Source: an uncultured Eubacteriales bacterium (lineage in GTDB: Bacteria; Bacillota_A; Clostridia; Christensenellales; Aristaeellaceae). Taken from it: DNA of 8,960 bases. The notes under the pieces were generated by a model. That model did not search any database. It saw only the letters and a program-made list of their open reading frames with translations, and had not been told where the DNA came from. The DNA is taken from the NCBI GenBank assembly GCA_902766515.1, contig CACXEB010000455.1, forward strand, positions 1 to 8,960, written 5' to 3'. The position numbers and the translations under genes were made by a program. The first letter of the stretch is position 1, and each line of letters starts with the position of its first letter. Shown here in pieces: positions 1-5,325 of the stretch.

Positions 1-547
1 AATCGGCTTCCCCGGTCTGCGTCAGCCTGTTGGCCCGCTGATAGGCCTTGACGGCCTTGACCGTCGCGTCGTCAAATTTACTGTTGACCGTTTCCTTATA
101 ATAATTCTTCAGCTTCAGCGCCTGCTGGAGCTTTTTGACATTGCTGCCGGAGTCCCCCTTTTTCGACGTGGCCGGCACCTTGATCTGGGAGATCTTTGTG
201 ATGCCCTTCATCGCCTCGTCTTCTTTTTTATCCTTGGAGGCGCTGCCGGCCTGTTTGAGCGCTTTCTGGTCAGCCGAAGAAACGTTGACGAATTTGCACA
301 TGACATACCCTTTGATCTTATTGTATGTCACGCTGTAAAAATCGCCCTTGATGCCCGAGATGGTAACCTTGTCGCCTTTCTTGAAGCGCAGAAGGATCGC
401 GGAAGAGGTATTTGCCTCTGCGCGGAAGATGATCCGGTCCCTGACGATCGTGCCTGAATACGTCTTTGCTGAGGCAAATGCCGGCGCGGCGATGGCCGCG
501 AGCAGGATCACTGTCAGCAATAGGCTGATGCTCCGACGCTGCAACAT
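1..547 (-). CDS. Secreted SH3 / peptidoglycan-binding protein (3' part outside window)
   Basis: Only the first 182 codons lie in the window; the gene continues past position 1. Residues 1-26 form a signal peptide: basic MLQRRS, then a hydrophobic LLLTVILLAAIAAPAFA stretch with a likely cleavage after AFA. Residues about 30-90 look like a bacterial SH3 domain (RFKKGDKVTISG, then IKGYVMCKFVNV). A Lys/Asp-rich linker follows (about 91-125). From about residue 129 a PG_binding_1-type repeat begins (KKGDSGSNVKKLQQAL, then FDDATVKAVKAYQRAN). The protein therefore probably acts outside the cell on or at the cell wall. Any catalytic domain would lie in the missing C-terminal part, so an enzymatic role cannot be judged. 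I chose the ATG at 545-547 because GGGAGG (555-560) sits 7 bases upstream; the in-frame ATG at 551-553 is only one base from that site. The gene is divergent from the T-box gene. Confidence 0.85.
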   Translation of the reverse strand, partial: MLQRRSISLLLTVILLAAIAAPAFASAKTYSGTIVRDRIIFRAEANTSSAILLRFKKGDKVTISGIKGDFYSVTYNKIKGYVMCKFVNVSSADQKALKQAGSASKDKKEDEAMKGITKISQIKVPATSKKGDSGSNVKKLQQALKLKNYYKETVNSKFDDATVKAVKAYQRANRLTQTGEAD

Positions 548-554
548 ACCCATA

Positions 555-560
555 CCTCCC
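555..560 (-). promoter_or_regulatory. Ribosome binding site that decides the start of the secreted SH3 protein
   Basis: GGGAGG on the minus strand lies 7 bases from the ATG at 547 and only 1 base from the in-frame ATG at 553. The spacing favours the inner ATG. Confidence 0.6.
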
Positions 561-584
561 AAACGTTTCGGAAGACTTTGTTAC

Positions 585-613
585 AATATATTACAAAATT
601 GTTAAAATTTCAA
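585..613 (-). promoter_or_regulatory. Probable promoter of the secreted SH3 protein gene
   Basis: Read on the minus strand, TTGAAA (613-608) and TATATT (590-585) are separated by 17 bases, a sigma-A-like arrangement. Transcription would start near 578, leaving a short leader before the ribosome binding site. The stretch is very AT-rich, so chance matches are likely. A direct repeat TTACAA (plus strand, 581-586 and 591-596; 10 bases start to start) overlaps the -10 box and could be an operator half-site pair, but that is weak. Confidence 0.4.
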
Positions 614-695
614 TAGTAAATTTAATAATTTCAAAATATTTCTTCACATTTTTTAAATATTTCATCTCATTTGTTGCGATTTGTCATTTTTTTCC

Positions 696-719
696 GTTTT
701 TATCCCATCGGATAAAAAC
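696..719. repeat. Perfect 10-bp inverted repeat just upstream of the T-box promoter
   Basis: GTTTTTATCC (696-705) and GGATAAAAAC (710-719) are exact reverse complements around a 4-base CATC loop. The element ends 11 bases before the -35 box at 731. Both flanking genes point away from it, so a terminator role makes little sense, and the stem is poor in G/C. It is best read as a candidate operator. A DNA-binding protein with an HTH domain is encoded directly downstream, so autoregulation is possible but unproven. Confidence 0.6.
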
Positions 720-730
720 AAAAAAGAAAC

Positions 731-759
731 TTGACGCACCCCGTTCTTCATGGTATGAT
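731..759 (+). promoter_or_regulatory. Sigma-A-type promoter of the T-box / acyl-CoA synthetase transcript
   Basis: TTGACG (731-736) and TATGAT (754-759) are separated by exactly 17 bases; each box differs from consensus at one position. The predicted transcription start is near 766, just before the first base of the T-box Stem I. The agreement between promoter position and riboswitch start supports both calls. Confidence 0.85.
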
Positions 760-765
760 AGCCGA

Positions 766-1023
766 GAACTTCATAGCAAAGGCTGTGACGAAGACGGCTG
801 AGACGGCCAGCTTTCAGAGAGTCTGCGGTTGGTGCGAGCAGGCAGAAGGCATCTCAAGCTTATCCCTTCCGAGCCGATCGGGTGAACGCATACGCTACTA
901 ATCCGATCCGTGAATGCCGCGTCAGGGCAAAACGCTTGATGGAGCGTGAGGGGCACGAAAGTGCAAGTTGAGTGGTACCGCGGGTAAATCCCGTCTCAAT
1001 GAATGTTGAGACGGGTTATTTTT
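766..1023 (+). promoter_or_regulatory. T-box riboswitch, specifier read as ATC (tRNA-Ile)
   Basis: A transcriptional T-box leader that should sense an uncharged tRNA. Stem I: GGCT (781-784) pairs with AGCC (872-875), and GAAG (790-793) with CTTC (866-869), with a GA-rich kink-turn-like region between them. Above lie the specifier loop, AGCTT (809-813) with AAGCT (856-860), the AGAGAG bulge region (816-821), and a distal stem GTCTGC/GCAGGC (821-826, 838-843) enclosing GGTTGGTGCGA. Stem II: GATCGG (876-881) with CCGATC (903-908). A IIA/B-like region has TGCC/GGCA (915-918, 926-929) and ACGCT/AGCGT (932-936, 943-947). Stem III: GCAC-GAAA-GTGC (953-964). Antiterminator: TTGAG (968-972) with CTCAA (995-999), and GCGGG (980-984) with CCCGT (990-994), around the canonical 7-base bulge TGGTACC (973-979). 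TGGT matches a tRNA with A73, as tRNA-Ile has. By alignment to the glyQ-type arrangement (codon, one base, paired strand, GAGC), the specifier is ATC at 862-864. The next base is C rather than the usual purine, so Ile is probable, not certain. Confidence 0.93.
990..1023 (+). terminator. Intrinsic terminator of the T-box leader
   Basis: CCCGTCTCAA (990-999) and TTGAGACGGG (1006-1015) form a perfect 10-bp stem with a TGAATG loop, followed by a T-rich run (1016-1023). The whole 5' arm is also the 3' strand of the antiterminator, so the two folds exclude each other. Confidence 0.93.
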
Positions 1024-1042
1024 ATGAAAGGCAGGCACCCCT

Positions 1043-3307
1043 ATGGTAAACACCGTTGAAAAAAGGCTGTCAGAGGTAGCAGAACGCATCCGCGAACTCC
1101 GTACCGTGCTGGGCATCAGCCCGGACGAAGCCGCGGGCATGACAGGACTGACCGTCCAGGAGTATATGAACTATGAGAACGGCGGCCAGGATCTGCCATT
1201 CTCCTTTATTCACAACTGCGCGCTGGCCTTTGACGTGGACATGGCCGAACTCCTGGAAGGCCATGCGCCGATGCTGCGTCACTACCAGGTGACGCGCGGC
1301 GGCCAGGGGCGCACCACGGTGGACGACGACGGCATTCTGATCCGTGACCTGGCGCCGCGTTTCAGCGGCAAGCTGGGCGAGCCGTACTTTGTCCGCTATG
1401 AATATGTGGAGGAGCAGCAGCACAAGCCGATCCACACGGACGTGCACAGCGGCCAGGAATTCGACTATATCCTTTCCGGAAGCCTGAAGGTACAGGTCGG
1501 CAGCCACGTGGAGATCCTGAACGCGGGCGACTCCATCCTGTACGACTCCGGCACGCCGCACGGTATGATCGCCGTCAACGGCAGCGACTGCTGCTTCCTT
1601 GCGATGATCCTTTCCGGAGAGAAATCCGAGGAGGAAGAGCTCAGCAAGACGATCGTCCGCGCCCGCACCAGCGAAAAGCTCCTCTGCGAACACTTCGTCC
1701 ACTGCACGGAGACGCCGGACGGCACGCCGACCAGCATCCGCTTCACGGACGAGGACAAATACAACTTTGCTTTCGATACCGTCGACAAAATCGGCGTGAC
1801 CTACCCGGACAAGCTCGCGCTGCTGCACATCAGCGAGGACATGACCGAACGCCGGTTCTCCTTCTCTGAAATCAAGCGCGCCTCGAGCCAGACGGCCAAT
1901 TACCTGAAATCGCTGGGCATCCGCCGCGGCGACCGGGTCATGCTGGTGCTGCGCCGCCATTACCAGTTCTGGTTCTGCATGCTCGCCCTGCACAAGCTAG
2001 GCGCCATCGCGATTCCCGCCACGGACCAGCTGCAGGCGCACGATTACGAATACCGGTTCCAGGCAGCCGGCGTTTCCGCCATCATCTGCACCGCGAAGGG
2101 CGGCGCGGCGGAGCACGCCGAAGCCGCAATGGCCACCTGCCCCACCGTCAAAACCCGCATCATGGTCGGCGGACAGCGGGAGGGCTGGCATGATTTCGAC
2201 AGCGAGTACACGCTCTTCAGCGGCCATTTTGACCGCACCGAGGACGCGCCCTGCGGCAACGATACCGCCCTCATGTTCTTCACGAGCGGTACGACTGGAT
2301 ACCCGAAGATCGCGGAGCATTCCTACAAGTACGCGCTCGGCCATTACCTGACCGCGCGGTACTGGCACCAGTGCGAGCGGGACGGCCTGCACTTCACCAT
2401 CTCGGAAACCGGCTGGGGCAAGGCGCTCTGGGGCAAGTTCTACGGCCAGTGGCTCTGCGAAGGCGCCGTCTTTGTCTATGACTTTGACCGCTTCGACGCC
2501 CACAGCATCCTCCCGATGTTCGAACGGTACCACATCACGACCTTCTGCGCCCCGCCCACGATGCTGCGCATGCTGATCCGCGAGGATATCTCCCAGTACA
2601 ACCTGAGCTCCATCCGCAACATGACCACGGCCGGCGAAGCCCTGAACCCGGAGGTGCACCGCATCTTCCGCGACGCGACCGGGCTGAGCATCATGGAAGG
2701 CTTCGGCCAGACGGAAACGACGCTCACCGTCGGAACCTTCTGCGGCATGAAGCCCCGCCCCGGCGCCATGGGCAAGCCGTCGCCGCTTTACAAGGTCGAC
2801 ATCGTGGATGAAAACGGGCAGCCCGTGGCGGTCGGCGAGACCGGCGAAATCGTCGTCCATACCGAAGACGGCGCGCCCTGCGGTCTGTTCAAAGGCTATT
2901 ACAGGGATGAAGCGCACACGAAAGCCGTCTGGCACGACGGGCTGTACCATACGGGCGACACCGCCTGGCGAGATGAGGACGGCTACTTCTGGTATGTCGG
3001 ACGGGTGGACGACGTCATCAAGTCCAGCGGCTACCGGATCGGACCGTTCGAGATCGAAAACGTCATCATGGAACTGCCGTATGTGCTGGAGTGCGGCGTC
3101 TCCGCGGTCAAGGACGAGGTGCGCGGCCAGGTCGTCAAGGCCAGCATCGTCCTGACAAAAGGCACGGAAGGCACCGAAGAACTCAAAAAAGAAATCCAGC
3201 AGTATGTCAAAACCCATACCGCCCCGTACAAATATCCGCGCATCGTCGTCTTCCGCGACAGCCTTCCGAAAACTATTTCCGGTAAAATTCAGCGAAATCT
3301 GTTGTAA
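1043..3307 (+). CDS. HTH-cupin-acyl-CoA synthetase (AMP-forming) fusion protein
   Basis: A 754-residue three-domain protein. Residues about 8-72 are an XRE-type helix-turn-helix (RIRELRTVLGIS, GLTVQEYMNYENG, ending ELLEG). Residues about 115-190 are a cupin with likely metal ligands H135, E139 and H173; the first His of the usual HxH is D133. Residues about 240-754 are an ANL-superfamily acid:CoA ligase, closest in feel to the medium-chain/short-chain ACSM group. It shows the ATP loop TSGTTGYPK (414-422), GFGQTET (553-559), YHTGD (635-639), the hinge region GRVDDVIKSSGYRIG (653-667) and the catalytic Lys in PKTISGK (K748). All core ligase motifs are intact, so it should activate a carboxylic acid to its CoA ester via an acyl-AMP. 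The substrate cannot be read from sequence. The upstream T-box implies induction when an amino acid, probably isoleucine, is short; 2-methylbutyrate or propionate would then be logical substrates (inference). The ATG at 1043 follows a modest GGCAGG site. No terminator is seen after the stop. Confidence 0.93.
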   Translation: MVNTVEKRLSEVAERIRELRTVLGISPDEAAGMTGLTVQEYMNYENGGQDLPFSFIHNCALAFDVDMAELLEGHAPMLRHYQVTRGGQGRTTVDDDGILIRDLAPRFSGKLGEPYFVRYEYVEEQQHKPIHTDVHSGQEFDYILSGSLKVQVGSHVEILNAGDSILYDSGTPHGMIAVNGSDCCFLAMILSGEKSEEEELSKTIVRARTSEKLLCEHFVHCTETPDGTPTSIRFTDEDKYNFAFDTVDKIGVTYPDKLALLHISEDMTERRFSFSEIKRASSQTANYLKSLGIRRGDRVMLVLRRHYQFWFCMLALHKLGAIAIPATDQLQAHDYEYRFQAAGVSAIICTAKGGAAEHAEAAMATCPTVKTRIMVGGQREGWHDFDSEYTLFSGHFDRTEDAPCGNDTALMFFTSGTTGYPKIAEHSYKYALGHYLTARYWHQCERDGLHFTISETGWGKALWGKFYGQWLCEGAVFVYDFDRFDAHSILPMFERYHITTFCAPPTMLRMLIREDISQYNLSSIRNMTTAGEALNPEVHRIFRDATGLSIMEGFGQTETTLTVGTFCGMKPRPGAMGKPSPLYKVDIVDENGQPVAVGETGEIVVHTEDGAPCGLFKGYYRDEAHTKAVWHDGLYHTGDTAWRDEDGYFWYVGRVDDVIKSSGYRIGPFEIENVIMELPYVLECGVSAVKDEVRGQVVKASIVLTKGTEGTEELKKEIQQYVKTHTAPYKYPRIVVFRDSLPKTISGKIQRNLL

Positions 3308-3330
3308 AACATCGAAAAATCCGGTATACT
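3302..3330 (+). promoter_or_regulatory. Probable promoter of the nadD-rsfS-tkt operon, overlapping the previous stop codon
   Basis: TTGTAA (3302-3307) and TATACT (3325-3330) are 17 bases apart. The -35 box is formed by the last Leu codon and the stop codon of the acyl-CoA synthetase gene. Transcription would start near 3337, a few bases before the AGAAGGG ribosome binding site. It would free the housekeeping genes downstream from T-box control, although read-through from upstream is not blocked by any visible terminator. Confidence 0.6.
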
Positions 3331-3352
3331 ATATCCTGTAAGAAGGGATGTG

Positions 3353-4537
3353 GTGCCGGTGCAGATCGGTTTGTTTGGCGGTTGCTTTGATCCGCCGCAC
3401 AAAGGACATCTGGCCGTAGCGGAAGCTGCTCTCAGAAGCGCTGAGCTCGACCAGATTCTTGTTATGCCGGCAGCGGTTGCCAGCGGCGGAAAAAGAACGA
3501 TCATCGCCCCGCCCGCGGACCGGATGAACATGTGCACACGCTGCTTCCGGTCAGAGCCGCGGTGTGTCATCTCCGACCTGGAAGCGCACAGGGACGTCCG
3601 GATCCCGACGGTCGTGACGGTCGAGCGGCTGCTCCGGCAGACCAGCAGGAACGACCGCGTCACGCTGATCATCGGCGCGGACAAGCTGCTTTCCCTGCCG
3701 CATTGGGAGCGTGCGGAGGACCTGTTCCGGCTGTGCGATATCCTGGTCTGCCCAAGGAACGGGGTGGATATTCCCGTCCACATCGACAGCCTGCGCGCCC
3801 TGGGCGCGAGGATCCGCGTGCTGGAGGTGGCTGAGGTACCCGGCGAATCCAACCGGATCCAGCAGTCGATCCGGCGCTATGAGCTCCCGAAGGAGCTTGA
3901 CCTGTCCGTCGCCGCCTATATTGCGGAAAACTGGCTATACCTTGATCCGCACATCCAGGAAGCGGAACACCTGATGTCCCCCAAGCGCTGGAAGCATACG
4001 CTGGGCGTCCGGCACGAGGCGGTCCGCCTCGCCTGCATCCATGGCATCAATCCGCTCGAAGCCGCCCTGGCGGCCACGCTGCACGACAGCGCCAAGTGCC
4101 TTCCGTTTGACACCATGCTGCAATACGCGCAGGAGGATGGCATTAAGGACCCGACCTTCCTCAGCAGCCCGGCCATGCTGCACGGCCCGGTCGGCGCGTA
4201 TATTGCCAGGACGCGGTTCGGCGTCACGCAGGAAAACGTGCTGAACGCCATCATATACCACACCGTCGGCCGCGCGCGCATGACCCCGCTGGAGATGTGC
4301 ATATTTGTCGCCGACGCAACGGAGCCCGGCCGTGAACAGTACCCGGGGCTCAAACGGCTGAGAAAGCTGTCAGAGCGCAGCCTGGAGGCCGCCGTGCTGC
4401 TCAGCCTGAACCTGACCCACCAATACGTCATCGCCAGCGGGAAAAGCTTCAACCCCATTTCGGAGCAGACAGCCGGCTGGGTCCGGCCCCTGGTCCCTGA
4501 AGACCTGCTTCCGCTGACGAACGCCGCCCTGCCGTAA
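3353..4537 (+). CDS. nadD: NadD-YqeK fusion: nicotinate-nucleotide adenylyltransferase domain plus HD-domain Ap4A hydrolase
   Basis: Residues about 4-195 are a NadD-type nucleotidyltransferase, which adenylates nicotinate mononucleotide in NAD synthesis. The ATP-binding GLFGGCFDPPHKGH motif (6-19) and the GADKLLSLPHWERAEDLF region (108-125) are clear. The C-terminal ISSTxIR signature is not canonical: SNRIQQSIR (166-174) stands in its place, and the PHK segment near residue 46 reads GGK. The fold is certain, but activity is less so. Residues about 205-390 are a YqeK HD domain: H215, the HD pair H244-D245 in LHDSAK, H277 in LHGPVGA, H303 in YHTVG and D321 in VADATEP. YqeK family enzymes cleave Ap4A symmetrically to ADP. 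Separate adjacent nadD and yqeK genes are usual in Bacillota, while a NadD-HD fusion is known in mycoplasmas. Start: in-frame GTG codons lie at 3350, 3353 and 3359. GAAGG (3342-3346) is best spaced for 3353, but 3359 would give a typical NadD N-terminus. A 42-base gap leads to rsfS. Confidence 0.88.
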   Translation: MPVQIGLFGGCFDPPHKGHLAVAEAALRSAELDQILVMPAAVASGGKRTIIAPPADRMNMCTRCFRSEPRCVISDLEAHRDVRIPTVVTVERLLRQTSRNDRVTLIIGADKLLSLPHWERAEDLFRLCDILVCPRNGVDIPVHIDSLRALGARIRVLEVAEVPGESNRIQQSIRRYELPKELDLSVAAYIAENWLYLDPHIQEAEHLMSPKRWKHTLGVRHEAVRLACIHGINPLEAALAATLHDSAKCLPFDTMLQYAQEDGIKDPTFLSSPAMLHGPVGAYIARTRFGVTQENVLNAIIYHTVGRARMTPLEMCIFVADATEPGREQYPGLKRLRKLSERSLEAAVLLSLNLTHQYVIASGKSFNPISEQTAGWVRPLVPEDLLPLTNAALP

Positions 4538-4579
4538 ATCAATTCATTTTCATTCATCATATAGAAAGGATCAGACAAG

Positions 4580-4948
4580 ATGACGGAAGAAAGCTCGTTG
4601 GTCTATCAGATCGCCCGCCTGCTGGACGAAAAAAAAGCCCAGAACATCCTGGCGCTCGACGTACATCATCTGACTGTCATTACGGATTATATGGTCATTG
4701 CCAGCGGCCGCAGCGTGCTCCAGACAAAAGCGCTGGCGGATGACCTGGACGACAAAATGGCGGAGCTCGGCATCCCGCTGCGCACGCGCGAAGGCTACCA
4801 GGAGGGCCGGTGGATCGTGATGGATTACGGCACGGTGCTCGTCCACATCTTCCATCCCGAAGCCAGGGAATACTATCATCTTGAACGGCTGTGGGCCGAC
4901 GGGCAGAACACGATCGACCTGTCCGGCTGCATCACGGAAACGGTCTGA
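4580..4948 (+). CDS. rsfS: Ribosome silencing factor RsfS
   Basis: A 122-residue protein of the RsfS/Iojap (DUF143) family, which binds ribosomal protein uL14 of the large subunit and blocks joining of the subunits when nutrients are scarce. Family signatures are clear: TDYMVIASGRS (35-45), the EG pair at 71-72, GRWIVMDYGTVLVHIF (76-91) and REYYHLERLW (96-105). The length is normal. AAAGGA (4565-4570) lies 9 bases upstream of the ATG. It directly follows the nadD-yqeK fusion, the order commonly seen in Bacillota, and sits 4 bases before the ArsC-like gene, so the genes are co-transcribed and probably translationally coupled. Confidence 0.96.
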   Translation: MTEESSLVYQIARLLDEKKAQNILALDVHHLTVITDYMVIASGRSVLQTKALADDLDDKMAELGIPLRTREGYQEGRWIVMDYGTVLVHIFHPEAREYYHLERLWADGQNTIDLSGCITETV

Positions 4949-4952
4949 TACG

Positions 4953-5303
4953 ATGCCCAATATCCAGATATACTATGTCAAGCGCAGCTTCGACGTGCAG
5001 AAAGCGGAACGCTTTTTCAAGGAGCGCCGCGTCCCGTTCCAGGCCGTCGATATGCGGCGGCACGCCCCGGGAAAACGCGAAATCGAGCTGTTTGCCCGGG
5101 CCGCCGGCGGCGTCCAGGCGCTCCTGGATCGCAGCAGCCCGAAGGTGCTGTCCCATCCCGCAGCCTACATGCACGATCCGGAAGCGGTGATCACGGAGCT
5201 GATGGAGGATCCTTCCCTGATGGTCGCGCCGATCGTGCGCAACGGGCAGAAGGCCACCGTCGGCGTGCACGAGGATATCTGGGCCAGCTGGCTCAACGCC
5301 TGA
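4953..5303 (+). CDS. ArsC/Spx-like thioredoxin-fold protein lacking the catalytic cysteine
   Basis: A 116-residue protein with the ArsC-family pattern: a first strand IQIYYVKRS, then VQKAERFFKERRVPFQ (15-30) with the family's KAE(R) helix and the following DM strand, and a C-terminal EDPSLMVAPIVRNGQKATVG (85-104) that corresponds to the 'D..L..RPI' region. The active-site Cys expected at residue 12 is Ser, there is no cysteine anywhere in the protein, and the Arg of the RP motif is replaced (VAP). It should therefore not be a working arsenate reductase. A binding or regulatory role, as for Spx-type members, is possible but not shown. The ATG at 4953 is 4 bases after the rsfS stop with only a weak Shine-Dalgarno (ACGGAAACGG, within the end of rsfS). 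A longer in-frame reading from 4881 overlaps rsfS and is not favoured. Confidence 0.8.
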   Translation: MPNIQIYYVKRSFDVQKAERFFKERRVPFQAVDMRRHAPGKREIELFARAAGGVQALLDRSSPKVLSHPAAYMHDPEAVITELMEDPSLMVAPIVRNGQKATVGVHEDIWASWLNA

Positions 5304-5310
5304 CCGGTAC

Positions 5311-5320
5311 GGAAGGAGGT
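5311..5320 (+). promoter_or_regulatory. Strong ribosome binding site supporting a TTG start
   Basis: GGAAGGAGGT lies 5 bases before TTG at 5326. It is a near-perfect anti-16S match, and it makes the TTG the most likely start of the DUF2461 gene rather than the ATG at 5398. Confidence 0.75.
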
Positions 5321-5325
5321 CGCGC

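Larger units (their letters stand above)
561..730. other. AT-rich divergent intergenic spacer
   Basis: This spacer separates the minus-strand secreted protein from the plus-strand T-box promoter. It is much richer in A and T than its flanks and contains no credible ORF. It holds the probable minus-strand promoter, repeated A/T tracts ending in TTTC (608, 629, 639, 660, 691) with spacings of 21, 10, 21 and 31 bases, and the inverted repeat at 696-719. The spacings are near multiples of the helical repeat, which may produce bent DNA. Confidence 0.6.

Noticed and set aside
135..605. Plus-strand ORFs in the first 600 bases
   Set aside because: They lie opposite the secreted protein, whose signal peptide, SH3 and peptidoglycan-binding segments and ribosome binding site are clear on the minus strand.
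696..719. Reading the inverted repeat as a transcription terminator
   Set aside because: The genes on both sides are transcribed away from it, and the stem has only three G/C pairs.
1024..1059. An 11-codon ORF starting at ATG 1024 and overlapping the start of the acyl-CoA synthetase gene
   Set aside because: It has no ribosome binding site, because the T-run of the terminator precedes it. It is probably chance, although a coupling role cannot be excluded.
771..1140. Short minus-strand ORFs over the T-box leader
   Set aside because: The region is explained in full by the T-box RNA structure, and the predicted peptides have no recognisable features.
1997..3217. Long minus-strand ORF (406 codons) opposite the acyl-CoA synthetase
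   Set aside because: It is the mirror of a GC-rich gene with clear ligase motifs on the plus strand. Its translation shows no recognisable domain and is of antisense type, rich in Ala, Val, Arg and Asp.
4881..4952. Upstream in-frame extension of the ArsC-like gene
   Set aside because: It would overlap rsfS by 68 bases, and the added residues do not resemble the family. The ATG at 4953 gives a normal ArsC-like N-terminus.
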